Notes: generated by a model not told the origin, from the sequence alone. A stretch of DNA of 64,000 nucleotides from Calothrix sp. PCC 6303 (GCF_000317435.1 NC_019751.1:1488001-1552000), one strand, 5' to 3'; counted from the stretch's first letter, positions 52,891 through 62,722 are shown. Program-made: numbers and translations.

Positions 52891-53266
52891 GTTTATCTAT
52901 TAGACATCTCCGATATTATATGTGCGAATATGTGCGCCGAAAGTCACTCATATTTATTGATTCTAAATATTTCACCGAGAATGGGAAATTATTTTTTCTG
53001 ATACATTCTTGGATACATGTATACATTATCACAAAATACTTACAAAAAAGGCAATTTTTCGCAGCACTTTTGGGTCTAAAAATCAAATTATAAATAAAAA
53101 ATTCAAAAAGCTACGTAGATTAATATTCCTTGTAGTATTTTACTGGTAAATTACTATTGCAAAACATTTATGAAGTTATCAGGGTATTGGCTCATTCAAA
53201 GCAATCTACGCTGAAAACATCGCAAATGTTTCGCGCCATAGCACTGATAGTTAATATCGCAAAACC
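52891..53266. other. Intergenic region with MITE end
   Basis: TAGACATCTCCGA at 52901-52913 equals one end of the 34.6-kb element but lacks the second end, so it is a solo or degraded copy. The rest is AT-rich with no supported gene and should include the divergent promoters. Confidence 0.5.
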
Positions 53267-54907
53267 ATGAATACAACTTGGCAAGATATAACCCAAGTGA
53301 TGGGGTTTGATATGGGGAAAGGGATGCAGCATCTTTTCGCACAAGCTTCTCGCGTTCCTAATCTGGGAGTGAATGAGTCTGTTGATTACGCCAGAACAGC
53401 ACTCCAACAGGTGATAGATTTTTTACCACAGCTTTTGGGTGCGGTGGTAATTCTTGTAATCGGCTGGTTGATTGCTGCAATTGTATCTGCTGTGGTGAAG
53501 GGGATTTTAAACCGAACCAAACTAGATAATCGCATTGCAGCTACTGTTTCCGGTGGTAGAGATGTTCCTCAAGTTGAGGGAATAATTTCTGGTTTGGTGT
53601 TTTGGAGTATTCTCCTCATCACTTTAGTTGCAGTTCTAGAACAACTCAATTTACGAACTGCTTCCCAACCACTCAACAACTTCCTCAACCAAATTGGTGA
53701 TTTTCTACCGAAATTATTTGGTGTTGGTGTCCTCCTGGCATTAGCCTGGGTACTGGCAACTGTACTCAAATTGGTGACAATTCGCGGTTTGGATGCTTTA
53801 CGTATCGATGAACGGCTGAATCCACCAGATGATGCTTCCCCCAGTCTCAACCAATTATCTTTGTCTGAGACTATTGGGAATGCACTGTACTGGTTTGTAT
53901 TTTTGCTATTCCTGGTACCAGTTTTGGATACCTTGGGGTTGCGTCAAGCTTTACTACCAGTTCAAAATCTGATTACCGAAGTTTTAGGAATTTTGCCTAA
54001 TATCTTAGGTGCAGTTCTAATTGCTGCTACTGGCTGGTTTGTCGCAAATATAGTCCGTAAGATTGTCACCAACTTGTTAGCAAGTACAGGTGTAGATCAT
54101 ATTGGTAGTCGTTTTGGTTTAAGTCCAGCGGCTGGGGTACAGTCACTGTCTAATATTGTTGGCACAATTGTTTATGTGTTGATTTTAATTCCAGTGGCAA
54201 TCGCAGCTCTCAATGCACTGAAAATCGACGCAATTTCTGTCCCAGCAATCGCCATGCTGCAACAGATTCTCAGCGCTTTACCGTTGATTTTCACTGCGGC
54301 GACAATTTTAATTCTTGCCTATTTCTTAGGCAGATTTATCGCTGATTTAGTGACTAGTATCCTCACTAGTCTTGGTTTTAACAATATTTTTTCAGTTTTG
54401 GGATTAAATTCCCTCAACCGTGCAGCTGCCAATGTCGGCAATGCAACACCAGGTATCGCAGCACGCACCCCCTCAGAACTTGCTGGAATCATCGTTCTTG
54501 TGGGGATTATGTTGTTTGCCACTGTGGCAGCAGTTAATATCCTCGGTATTCCTTCTCTAACAGCCTTGGTGACAGGTATTCTCCTGGTTATGGGGCGGGT
54601 CTTAGCTGGGTTACTAATCTTTGCTGTGGGCTTATTCTTCGCCAATTTGGCGTTTAATCTAATTACTAGTTCTGGTAGCGCCCAAGCAAGAGTATTAGGA
54701 CAAGTAGCACGGATTTCAATTATTACATTGGTATCAGCCATGGCACTACAACAAATTGGAGTTGCCCCAGATATCGTCAATCTAGCATTTGGTTTGTTGT
54801 TAGGCGCGATCGCTGTTGCCATCGCTTTGGCTTTTGGCTTAGGTGGACGGGATATTGCCCGCAATGAGGTTCAACAATGGCTCAACTCCTTTAAGAGCAA
54901 GGGTTAA
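53267..54907 (+). CDS. Mechanosensitive channel-like multi-TM protein
   Basis: The 546-residue protein has repeated pairs of hydrophobic helices. Conserved-TM-helix segments recur, such as FLPQLLGAVVILVIGWLIAA, FLPKLFGVGVLLALAWVLAT, ILPNILGAVLIAATGWFVAN and ALPLIFTAATILILAYFLGR. Each is followed by a short amphipathic segment with GLD/GFN-like loops. Such tandem TM_helix proteins are annotated as mechanosensitive ion channels related to MscS. They lie in the plasma membrane and may ease osmotic stress, but gating is untested. A single gene. Confidence 0.88.
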   Translation: MNTTWQDITQVMGFDMGKGMQHLFAQASRVPNLGVNESVDYARTALQQVIDFLPQLLGAVVILVIGWLIAAIVSAVVKGILNRTKLDNRIAATVSGGRDVPQVEGIISGLVFWSILLITLVAVLEQLNLRTASQPLNNFLNQIGDFLPKLFGVGVLLALAWVLATVLKLVTIRGLDALRIDERLNPPDDASPSLNQLSLSETIGNALYWFVFLLFLVPVLDTLGLRQALLPVQNLITEVLGILPNILGAVLIAATGWFVANIVRKIVTNLLASTGVDHIGSRFGLSPAAGVQSLSNIVGTIVYVLILIPVAIAALNALKIDAISVPAIAMLQQILSALPLIFTAATILILAYFLGRFIADLVTSILTSLGFNNIFSVLGLNSLNRAAANVGNATPGIAARTPSELAGIIVLVGIMLFATVAAVNILGIPSLTALVTGILLVMGRVLAGLLIFAVGLFFANLAFNLITSSGSAQARVLGQVARISIITLVSAMALQQIGVAPDIVNLAFGLLLGAIAVAIALAFGLGGRDIARNEVQQWLNSFKSKG

Positions 54908-55288
54908 TAGTTAATAGTTTCATAATTAATGGCTAGAGTTCGGTACATACAACAAAATCTAGAAGTGAATTACGTAGTTGTAATTAGTGGAAAGTTTAAA
55001 CCATCCCTGATTGCAGCTACGAAATTTTTTATTTTCTTCTTCTTATTTTTTCATACCTGAGATAGATGCATAAAATATCTTGATGTGATTTTAGAGAATA
55101 AATTACAGTAGTACTTTAATCGGGGTGATTTTCGTCATAGAGTAAGACAAAGAAAAGTGTTGTTGAGATGATACTCAAAGCCGTTGGCTAAGTTGTATAA
55201 GTTAGCCTTGGGGAAGAAACCAATCTAAATTTTTAAGAGTCTGGTTTCAAAATGGGTAACAGCAACGCCCCTATTAGTCTGATCACCT
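54908..55288. other. Intergenic region, nothing clear
   Basis: This 381-base gap is AT-rich. A 43-codon frame (54929-55060) ends in a Phe-rich hydrophobic run but has no ribosome site or recognised homolog and is not called. The promoter for the DUF3038 gene should be here. Confidence 0.4.
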
Positions 55289-55894
55289 ATGCTAAAAGTT
55301 ATGCAGCCTGCCGCCAATTCACCCACGCCAATATCGCAGTGGGAGGACTTAACCCAAATAGGTGCCCCAAGCTCGGTTGAGTGGGATAATATCAAAACCC
55401 AGTTGGACTTAGTGTTGTTGGCACTAGAAACCTTGACTGGCATCGGTTCGGAAGCCATGCTTTCTGCGGCAATCGAACTCGGTTTAGAGTCAAAGGTACC
55501 AGATCGCGTAGCGCTGTGGCGGTTACGTCAATCAAACCCGTTACGAAAAGGTCAAGGAGGACGAAAAAAGCTAGATGTAGAAGAAGCGCGATCGCTTGTT
55601 CTCATTATCTGCCATCTTACCAAACAGCACCAAGAACTAATTCGCCGTGCTGTGAGTCTGTTGGAACAAATGGCGGAAACTAACCGCGAACCCCATCAGG
55701 CAGCTTTACTAGGAGATTACATTGACGCTTTCTGCAACACGTATCAAGAACGGATGGAGGAAGACGAAAGTATCTCCATAGAATCCCTAACTAACTTGGG
55801 ATTAAAATTACTGGTAGACTTACTGTTCTACAGTGGTCCCGGTGGACACCGAAGACTTTGGCTTGCCCTAATTGATCGTTCGACAAAATTATAG
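55289..55894 (+). CDS. DUF3038 family protein
   Basis: The 201-residue protein is helical with the DUF3038 pattern: WDNIKTQLDLVLLALETLTG, AIELGLESKVPDRVALWRLR, NPLRKGQGGRKKLDVEEARS, DYIDAFCNTYQERM, LLVDLLFYSGPGGHRRLWLA. The family is confined to cyanobacteria as I recall, and its function is unknown. A DUF4335 gene follows on the same strand after 274 bases, the usual arrangement, so the two products likely work together. ATG 55289 is used; an ATG four codons later is possible. Confidence 0.88.
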   Translation: MLKVMQPAANSPTPISQWEDLTQIGAPSSVEWDNIKTQLDLVLLALETLTGIGSEAMLSAAIELGLESKVPDRVALWRLRQSNPLRKGQGGRKKLDVEEARSLVLIICHLTKQHQELIRRAVSLLEQMAETNREPHQAALLGDYIDAFCNTYQERMEEDESISIESLTNLGLKLLVDLLFYSGPGGHRRLWLALIDRSTKL

Positions 55895-56168
55895 ATTTCG
55901 GTTGATTGGATATTTGGGGTTAAAAGACTAAATCGGCTACTTGGAAGTTAAAAATTCAAAGTTATCGAACTTTAATTCACGACTTTTGAGAGGTTTGTCA
56001 TCAACCAGTTAGGTTTTGATTCTGAGTGGGAACAGCAAGCACCCAAAAACTAATTAACCAGTTTAATTCAGTGACCAAAATCTCATACTCACCAAGTAAT
56101 TTTACTTTTAGTCAAACTGCTTGTGTCACAAAATCCAAAATCGATCACGTCCTAATGAACTTCTAGTC

Positions 56169-57872
56169 ATGCCTCTATCAAACCCTGTAATTCGTCGCTA
56201 TACACCCCCTACTTGCACCCTCGAAGTTTTGGCACAAAGTTCACCGTTGTCAAGATGGACGGGTAAATCAGTACTTAAAGATTTACGCTTTGAACTTCGT
56301 CTGGATGATCCGCGACTGCCAGAAGAAGAAAGGATTGCAATTCGAGGTGATCGGGATCAACTTGAAGCATTGCATACAGCTGTCAGCAGCTATGTTCAAG
56401 AATTCATTCACAAATCCCCAGAAAATTTTCGAGAATACTATTCTCCAGGCAATCAAAATAGAGATTTGGGCTTAGATAACCAAACCTTAACAGATTCTAG
56501 CAATAACTCATATCAAACCAATACAATAATTCCTTTTAATCAAGAAAACTCTAGAAGCAACATTCATTTACAACCGGGTCGAAATTTAACTCATAATCTT
56601 TTTCTCGGTTCCCTTGCTTCCCACACATCAGCACCCGTCATTCAACTTAGTCTTTTACAGCTATTTGATTTGGCAACCGCTTTAGATGAGTATTCTGCTG
56701 ATGTCATGGCATTACCAAATCTCGATTCCAACAGTAATAGAAGATCTGGCATCCCCAAATGGGCACCAATGGCAGCAGTTGCAGCGGTAGCTGTAGCCTT
56801 AATTCCCATAACTTATCAACATGCTAACCGTACCCGTCTCCAAGAACAAACAGCCACCACATCTAGCAGTGTTGATGAGAAAATAGCCCTTGAACCCTCC
56901 CCTCAACAGGAGTCTTCAGTTCAACTGTCTCCTAGTCCAAATTCAACGTTTTCATCAGGATTACCGACATTACCACCAGGTTTAGTTAACCCTCAAGCTG
57001 GTAACCCCAACTTAATTCCCGGTGCTGGGGGACTATCACCAGTGATGCCCAATGCTGCTAACTCCACAAACCAGAATTTAGGTACACAACAAAACAAAAT
57101 TCCCACTCAAAACCCAGGAAATAACACTACTGGCAATTCGGGAAATTTATTTAGTAGTTCTGGAGACCCGATATTTGGGACGAATCCAGCTAACTCTGGT
57201 AAGCTTTCAAGTGGAAATGCGATCGCATTTTCCAACAACCCCGCAGCAGGTAACAACTTAGCTGGTAACAGTTCTGGAGTTACCAAAACTAACACCAACA
57301 GAGTCAGTCCCACCAAAGGTACTGGCAGTTCCCCCAATTCTCCCACCACCGGATTGGGAGGTAATATCTCACCACCCTACGGCGCATCTAGTGAACTTCC
57401 CCAATTATCCCCAATTCCTCCCATAGTTCCCAGCGCACCCATCAACCAACGCATTAGTGGCAACGCTAAAAATCCTCCCACCCCAACAGGTGATGAGAAA
57501 TCCCAACTAGTTAGCCGTCTGCGTGAAGGACGTAAACCAGATGGGGCAGTTGCCACCGCAAATCGTAGTGGAAGCAATGGAACTCTCTTTGATACCCCCC
57601 AAATCGCTGAAGCCAGAGATTTCTTGAAAAAGCGCTGGCGACCACCTGCAGGTCTCAAACAAACCCTAGAATATAGTTTAATTGTCGGGGTTGATGGAAC
57701 TTTAGAACGCATTTACCCACTAGGTAAAGCCGCAACTGACAATATCGAACGTACCGGAATGCCAAGAATTAGTGAGCGTTTTGTCTCACCTAATCGTAAC
57801 GGTCAATCGGTTCGGATTCGTGCTGTTTTTAGTCCTGATGGTCAAGTACAAGCCTTACCTGAAGGAGAATAA
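56169..57872 (+). CDS. DUF4335 family protein with TonB-like C-terminus
   Basis: The 567-residue protein starts at ATG 56169 with MPLSNPVIRRYTPPTCTLEV, the family start; an upstream in-frame codon adds 16 unlikely residues. The N-terminal DUF4335 domain (1-195) includes LSRWTGKSVLKDLRFELRLD and SLLQLFDLATALDEYSADV. A transmembrane helix (about 200-220, WAPMAAVAAVAVALIPITYQ) is followed by a long Asn/Ser/Pro/Gly-rich linker (225-470). The C-terminal domain (about 485-567; ARDFLKKRWRPPAGLKQTLE) resembles TonB C-terminal modules. It is an envelope protein paired with DUF3038. Role unknown. Confidence 0.88.
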   Translation: MPLSNPVIRRYTPPTCTLEVLAQSSPLSRWTGKSVLKDLRFELRLDDPRLPEEERIAIRGDRDQLEALHTAVSSYVQEFIHKSPENFREYYSPGNQNRDLGLDNQTLTDSSNNSYQTNTIIPFNQENSRSNIHLQPGRNLTHNLFLGSLASHTSAPVIQLSLLQLFDLATALDEYSADVMALPNLDSNSNRRSGIPKWAPMAAVAAVAVALIPITYQHANRTRLQEQTATTSSSVDEKIALEPSPQQESSVQLSPSPNSTFSSGLPTLPPGLVNPQAGNPNLIPGAGGLSPVMPNAANSTNQNLGTQQNKIPTQNPGNNTTGNSGNLFSSSGDPIFGTNPANSGKLSSGNAIAFSNNPAAGNNLAGNSSGVTKTNTNRVSPTKGTGSSPNSPTTGLGGNISPPYGASSELPQLSPIPPIVPSAPINQRISGNAKNPPTPTGDEKSQLVSRLREGRKPDGAVATANRSGSNGTLFDTPQIAEARDFLKKRWRPPAGLKQTLEYSLIVGVDGTLERIYPLGKAATDNIERTGMPRISERFVSPNRNGQSVRIRAVFSPDGQVQALPEGE

Positions 57873-58349
57873 TAAGTAAGTAATGAGTAATGAGTAATAA
57901 GTATGTTTTGTAACGAGGATTTAGACCCCGACACAAAAGGAAGCATCCCACTTTTTTAATCAATACCCTGGAAGAGTATCGCTATACGGACAAAGCCTAG
58001 GCTGTTGACTTTGTTGAAAATTGCGCGATTTTTGATACTGTTGTTCGTGGCGTTTAATCTCTCGTTAAAAACCTACCAAAATCAAGGTTTCAGTCATCGT
58101 GACTATCCACGTTTTTTGCATGAACGAAATCCCGAAAAAGCACAGAGTCAACAGCCTAGGCACAACTACCCCAAATGTTTAGGTTTACCCCTGCTCACTA
58201 CTCACCCCCACCTACTTATCTGCTTCTTCCGTGTGTAGGGTGCCTTAGGAAGAAATCCTTAAAGCACCATTTTCAAGAATTTGCAACATTACCACTATTT
58301 AATTTTTGGTTAGTAAATTCATCTTCTTGATTACCTAACATAAATTATC
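57873..58349. other. Intergenic region with dispersed repeats
   Basis: This 477-base gap holds GAGTAATGAGTAATAAGTAT and GTTTTGTAACGAGG (57883-57916), related to 4060 and 32.63 kb, and a complement of AAGTAGGTGGG near 58206-58218. A 77-codon TTG-start frame at 58005 crosses these repeats and is not considered a gene. Confidence 0.5.
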
Positions 58350-59045
58350 ATGCATATCATGCATCAACTTCTACAATTCAGAAATGAACAACTATTACGT
58401 AAAGCCCTAACTCACCGTTCTTATGTGCATGAAAATCCCAAAGAAGGTGAACATAATGAACGTTTAGAATTCTTGGGTGATGCATTATTAAATTACCTCA
58501 GTGGACAATATCTATTTAATCGCTATCCAGAAAAAGGTGAAGATGAATTAACCCGCAGACGTTCGGCACTGGTGGATGAAAAACAACTAGCAAAATTCGC
58601 TGTTGAAGTCGGAATAGATTTTCGGATGCGGTTAGGAAGGGGTGCAATTGTTGAAGGTGGTTATCAAAATGAAAATCTACTTAGTAGCACTTTTGAGGCA
58701 GTAATTGCTGCCTATTATCTTGACCAAAATTCTGATATCTTAGCTGTCAAAAAAGTTGTAGAACCATTATTTGACGGGGTTCCTGAAGATGTTGTTGTGT
58801 CTCGTTCTAAAGTTGATTCCAAAAATCGTTTTCAAGAATGGATTCAACGAAATATTACTACAAATCCACCAAGATATGTATCAGTTCAAGTGGGTGGAAC
58901 ACCACATGCACCTGAATTTGTGGCTACAGTTATTGTAGAAGATAAGGAATTTGGACAGGGAAGAGGACGGAATAAAAAAGAAGCAGAGAAAGCTGCTGCG
59001 GAAGATGCTTTGGATAAGTTAAAAGTAGAAGGAATGATTAGGTAG
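58350..59045 (+). CDS. rnc: Ribonuclease III
   Basis: The 231-residue double-strand-specific endoribonuclease has ERLEFLGDALLNY (about 31-43), the signature with catalytic acids, and STFEAVIAAYYLDQ (about 110-123) completing the metal site. A C-terminal dsRNA-binding domain (about 155-228) shows NRFQEWIQRNITTNPPRYV and GRGRNKKEAEKAAAEDALDK. It processes rRNA precursors and structured mRNAs. Cyanobacteria often have several RNase III paralogs. Either ATG 58350 or the second ATG three codons on could start it. Confidence 0.95.
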   Translation: MHIMHQLLQFRNEQLLRKALTHRSYVHENPKEGEHNERLEFLGDALLNYLSGQYLFNRYPEKGEDELTRRRSALVDEKQLAKFAVEVGIDFRMRLGRGAIVEGGYQNENLLSSTFEAVIAAYYLDQNSDILAVKKVVEPLFDGVPEDVVVSRSKVDSKNRFQEWIQRNITTNPPRYVSVQVGGTPHAPEFVATVIVEDKEFGQGRGRNKKEAEKAAAEDALDKLKVEGMIR

Positions 59046-59412
59046 TTAATTTTGAAAATAAATGGTATTGAATACTACAAATAAAAGTATTTACCTATAG
59101 ATAGATTTTGAATGCAAGTATTTATGCTACTATATAACCATATTCAGAGTAAGTCAGCTTAATCCAGATAGATGCTTTGCTTGTGAGCAAAAATACTAAG
59201 ACTGGAACGGAGGAACCAAATATTGGGGCGTATTTCAAAAATCGATTGTGGCAATTACAACCATGATCTGAGTGAAAAGGGTATCTCTCAACCCTAGCCC
59301 GTCAGCTAACTTCGTAAGCGTTGAGAGGAAACTGAAAGAAAAATTTTCAGTATCCTTGGTTCATACTGCTCGGATTTTGTGTCCCTACATTTAAAATCTG
59401 TCGAGATTGCCA
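59046..59412. promoter_or_regulatory. Leader region of the ABC transporter operon
   Basis: The 367-base 5' region contains the predicted riboswitch (59145-59333). Then ACTGAAA/TTTCAGT (59331-59350), a small hairpin, and about 60 bases lead to the start codon. No typical U-rich terminator is visible, so control may act on translation or by another fold. Confidence 0.55.
59145..59333 (+). ncRNA. c-di-AMP riboswitch (ydaO/yuaA class)
   Basis: The sequence holds the conserved blocks of the ydaO/yuaA aptamer in order: GCTTAATCC (59157), GATGCTTTG, GGAACGGAGGAACCAAA (59204), TTGGGGCGTAT, GGGTATCTCTCAACCCTAGC (59280), CCGTCAGCTAAC and TTCGTAAGCGTTGAGAGG (ending 59328). The CTCTC/GAGAG pairing near the 3' end fits the known fold. 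A ~45-base variable insert lies after GGGGCGTAT. Such RNAs switch off osmolyte, ion and cell-wall genes when c-di-AMP is high. It lies just upstream of the ABC permease gene. Confidence 0.9.
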
Positions 59413-60228
59413 ATGATATTTCAATTGAATTTAGCAGCTGTGTGGCTGCGTACTAAGCCCGTTGTTTTACGCGATCGCTTCCTGCTACCATGTGCTGGTT
59501 TTCTGGGCGTAATCCTATTATGGTGGCTCATTGCCATTACCAACCGTCAACTCATGCCAACCCCAGCGGAAGCACTGGTTGCCAACCTGGACTATATCCT
59601 GAATCCGTTTTTCCAGCGTGGTCCTGGTAATTTGGGAATTGGTTGGTTGTTACTAGCAAGTTTGCGTCGGGTATTAATTGGTTTTTCCCTAGGTGCCTTA
59701 GTTGCCATTCCCCTGGGTTTTTTAATTGGCATGTCAAAGCAGGCAATGATGGCACTAAACCCCATAATTCAAATCTTCAAACCTGTATCACCTTTAGCAT
59801 GGCTGCCAATTTCCCTCGCTATCTTCAATTTAGCAGATCCATCAGCCATTTTCGTAATTTTTATCACTTCACTTTGGCCCACAATCCTCAATACAGCCTT
59901 AGGAGTTTCCAGCATCAATAAAGACTACATTGATGTTGCTAAAGTTTTAGAAATGCCACGATGGCGACAAATTACCAAAATTATTCTACCAGCAAGCTTA
60001 CCCTATATCTTCACTGGTTTACGAATTAGCTTAGGAATTGCTTGGCTAGTAATTGTCGCTGTGGAAATGCTGACAGGTGGTGTGGGGATCGGGTTTTTTG
60101 TTTGGGATGAATGGAGTCGTCTGAATTTAAATTCTGTATTTCTTGCCGTATTAGTAATAGGTGTAACTGGACTATTACTAGACTATGCAGTTGGCAAAAT
60201 TGAAGTATTAGTTACTCATCGTAAATAG
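59413..60228 (+). CDS. ABC transporter permease, NrtB/SsuC family
   Basis: The 271-residue protein has five to six transmembrane helices. The binding-protein-dependent permease loop (EAA-like) is VAKVLEMPRWRQITKIILPA, and FLGVILLWWLIAIT and GIAWLVIVAVEMLTGGVGIG are typical of the nitrate/sulfonate/taurine family. ATG 59413 is preferred to TTG 59407. It is the first gene behind the predicted c-di-AMP riboswitch and is followed 129 bases later by the binding protein gene. Substrate unknown. Confidence 0.88.
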   Translation: MIFQLNLAAVWLRTKPVVLRDRFLLPCAGFLGVILLWWLIAITNRQLMPTPAEALVANLDYILNPFFQRGPGNLGIGWLLLASLRRVLIGFSLGALVAIPLGFLIGMSKQAMMALNPIIQIFKPVSPLAWLPISLAIFNLADPSAIFVIFITSLWPTILNTALGVSSINKDYIDVAKVLEMPRWRQITKIILPASLPYIFTGLRISLGIAWLVIVAVEMLTGGVGIGFFVWDEWSRLNLNSVFLAVLVIGVTGLLLDYAVGKIEVLVTHRK

Positions 60229-60357
60229 GGAATATCACAGTTTTTCAAATACCCCCAGGCTTTGTTCTTATAGCGATACCCTTCTAGGTATTGGCTCGTA
60301 AGTAATCATTATTTTTAATGAGAAAAATTACACTTACAGTTGTTTCTGTAAAAACCG

Positions 60358-61770
60358 ATGAGTCACACAAATAAAAATAATTGGACACGCCGCGAATTCA
60401 TCAAAGGTATGGGAATTGCAGCGGCAAGTTCTAGCATTTCATCCTGTGCTATTAATGCCAACCGCGCCCCTCAAAATATATCTCAACAAGCCTTAGAAAT
60501 AGAACAATTAGTTAATCCCAAAACCCTAGAAAAGCCCAATTTAACTATCGGTTATGTCCCTGTTAACGATTGTGCTCCCTTTGCCGTAGCTTGGGAAAAA
60601 GGCTTCTTCCGCAAGTATGGTTTAAATGTAACTCTCAGCCGTGAAGCTAGTTGGGGAACCTCCCGCGACGGAATCATTTTTGGACGTTTGGATGCTTCTC
60701 CTGTGGTTTGTGGTGCAGTCACGAATGCCCGCACAGGGGCAGAGGGGGCACGCCACGCCCCCCTATGTGCTGCCATGACGATTCACCGTCACGGTAATGC
60801 CCTGACCATGAATCGGGCAATGTGGGAAGCTGGTTTACGTCCATGGAATGAATATAACGGTGACTTAGAAACTTTTGGGCGGGACTTTCGCGGATATTTC
60901 GGTAAATTACGTCCGGAAAATCGTGTTTGGGCAGTTGTTTTAAGTTCAGCAATTTATGAGTACTTTGTCCGTTATTTAGCGGCAGCAGCAGGAGTTGCCC
61001 CTGATGAAGAATTCCGGATTATTATTGTTCCTCCACCGCAAATGGTGGTAAACATGCGAATTGGTTCAACTCAAGGTTACATGGTGGCAGAACCTTGGAA
61101 TACAAGAGCAATTTCTGGCAATGAGGGAATTGGTTTTACCTTTGCCCAAGGAAGGGAAATTTGGCAGGGACACCCTGATAGATTGTTAGCGGTAATGGAG
61201 TCATTTATTGACGAAAATCCGAAAACTTATCGCTCATTAGTAAAGGCGATGATTGAAGCTTGTCGGTACTGTGGTGACTCGAAAAATCATGAAGAAGTTA
61301 CCAAGATTATTTCTAATCGTTCCTTTACAGGTGCAAAGCCAAAGCTAACTCGTCCGGGAATTGTGGGTGACTATAATTATGGAGGTTTTGATGGGAAAAG
61401 CCGAGTTATATCATCACCAGGAACAACAATATTTTTTGATTATCCAAGCAATTTAGCCACCATTGAAAATGACCATTCAACATTTATGTGGCAATCTGAA
61501 AGTTTGTGGTTGATGACACAAGCGACAAGATGGGGACAAAACAAGGAGTTTCCCAAAAATGCAGAAGAATTAGCCAAAAAAGCTTGGCAAACTAAACTTT
61601 ATCGTGAGATTAGTAGCGAGATGGGAATTAAGTCCCCGTCAGATGACTATAAAGTGGCGGCAGCGGATAATTTTATTGACAAAAAAGCTTTTGATCCTAG
61701 TGATCCGATTGGTTATCTCAACAGCTTTGAAATTCGTGCCAATCGTCCCAAATCGTTTTTTATGTCTTAA
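60358..61770 (+). CDS. Tat-exported ABC substrate-binding lipoprotein, NrtA-like
   Basis: The 470-residue protein begins with a twin-arginine signal (WTRREFIKGMGIAAASSS) and a lipobox-like SISSC, so it is probably Tat-exported and lipid-anchored. The mature part is NrtA/CmpA/SsuA-like: LTIGYVPVNDCAPFAVAWEK, VPPPQMVVNMRIGSTQGYMV, AEPWNTRA and FTGAKPKLTRPGIVGDY. Known relatives bind nitrate, bicarbonate, cyanate or sulfonates, and none is identified by a residue pattern I can read here. It belongs to the riboswitch operon, with 38 bases to the ATPase gene. Confidence 0.9.
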   Translation: MSHTNKNNWTRREFIKGMGIAAASSSISSCAINANRAPQNISQQALEIEQLVNPKTLEKPNLTIGYVPVNDCAPFAVAWEKGFFRKYGLNVTLSREASWGTSRDGIIFGRLDASPVVCGAVTNARTGAEGARHAPLCAAMTIHRHGNALTMNRAMWEAGLRPWNEYNGDLETFGRDFRGYFGKLRPENRVWAVVLSSAIYEYFVRYLAAAAGVAPDEEFRIIIVPPPQMVVNMRIGSTQGYMVAEPWNTRAISGNEGIGFTFAQGREIWQGHPDRLLAVMESFIDENPKTYRSLVKAMIEACRYCGDSKNHEEVTKIISNRSFTGAKPKLTRPGIVGDYNYGGFDGKSRVISSPGTTIFFDYPSNLATIENDHSTFMWQSESLWLMTQATRWGQNKEFPKNAEELAKKAWQTKLYREISSEMGIKSPSDDYKVAAADNFIDKKAFDPSDPIGYLNSFEIRANRPKSFFMS

Positions 61771-61808
61771 CCTAGTTTGCAATTTTTATTGATTGGAAGG
61801 AACTAAGA

Positions 61809-62645
61809 ATGAAATCTACCACACATACAAATAATTTACATGAATCTCATTTTAATCATCAAAACTTTTTAGAAATTAGTAATTTATCTAAGTCATATCG
61901 CAACAAGGATGGAGATGAGTTTATCGTCTTAGATAATGTAAACCTGACAATTGGAGAAAATGAATTTGTCACATTGGTGGGACATTCTGGTTGTGGTAAA
62001 TCAACGTTACTAAAAATAGTTGCTGGTTTAGAAAAAGTCACTTCGGGTTTGGTACAACTTGATGGGAAAGAAATTCGGAAGCCAGGTGCAGAAAGAATGA
62101 TGGTTTTTCAACACTATTCCTTATTACCTTGGTTAACGGTGCGGGAAAATATTCGTTTGGCAGTAGATGAAGTTTTAAAAAATGCCAATCGCTCGGAAAA
62201 AATCAGCATTGTGAATGAGCATTTAGCAATGGTAAATTTAACTCCTGCTGCCGATAAATATCCGGATGAAATATCAGGTGGGATGAAACAACGGGTGGGA
62301 ATTGCCCGTGCTTTAGCAATTCGTCCTAAAATGTTATTGATGGATGAACCATTTGGTGCTTTGGATGCATTGACTCGTGGGAAATTACAACGACAAGTCC
62401 TGGATATCTGGGAAAATAATCGCCAAGCAGTGATGATGATTACCCATGACGTGGATGAAGCAATTTACATGTCAGACAGAATTGTGTTGATGACTAATGG
62501 TCCTGCTGCCACTATTGGTGAGATCCTAGAAGTACCATTTTCCCATCCACGCGATCGAGGGGCAATGCGAAACTCGAAAGAATACTACGAACTCCGCAAC
62601 TATGCACTAAATTTCCTAGAAGAGAATTTTTCTTCAGGGGATTAA
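61809..62645 (+). CDS. ABC transporter ATP-binding protein, NrtD/SsuB family
   Basis: The 278-residue ATPase has Walker A GHSGCGKSTLLK, the Q loop MMVFQHYSLLPW, signature SGGMKQRVGIARAL, Walker B MLLMDEPFGALDA and the switch His in MMITHDVDEA. It powers import by the adjacent permease and binding protein. There is no regulatory NrtC-type extension. GGAAGGAACTAAGA provides a Shine-Dalgarno. The 38-base gap from the previous gene supports co-transcription. Confidence 0.94.
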   Translation: MKSTTHTNNLHESHFNHQNFLEISNLSKSYRNKDGDEFIVLDNVNLTIGENEFVTLVGHSGCGKSTLLKIVAGLEKVTSGLVQLDGKEIRKPGAERMMVFQHYSLLPWLTVRENIRLAVDEVLKNANRSEKISIVNEHLAMVNLTPAADKYPDEISGGMKQRVGIARALAIRPKMLLMDEPFGALDALTRGKLQRQVLDIWENNRQAVMMITHDVDEAIYMSDRIVLMTNGPAATIGEILEVPFSHPRDRGAMRNSKEYYELRNYALNFLEENFSSGD

Positions 62646-62665
62646 ACTTACTAAATTTAAAGTAT

Positions 62666-62722
62666 CAGTCAGTAAAAAAAATCAGGGAATGGCTTTTATT
62701 TATATTTCCTATATACTGACTG
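62666..62722. promoter_or_regulatory. Inverted repeat before the ion transporter gene
   Basis: CAGTCAGTA (62666-62674) and TACTGACTG (62714-62722) can pair around a 39-base loop in the 115-base spacer before the antiporter-like gene. It may be an RNA hairpin that tunes expression, or a protein-binding site. Confidence 0.4.

Noticed and set aside
54319-54864. 181-codon frame antisense to the mechanosensitive-channel-like gene
   Set aside because: It lies wholly within a well-supported multi-TM gene and has the Pro/Lys/Ala pattern of an antisense shadow.
54929-55060. 43-codon frame ending in a Phe-rich hydrophobic segment
   Set aside because: No ribosome site, no known small photosynthetic subunit matches, and composition follows local T-rich sequence.
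58005-58238. 77-codon frame with hydrophobic start
   Set aside because: It begins at TTG without a ribosome site and runs across dispersed repeats; no recognisable domain.
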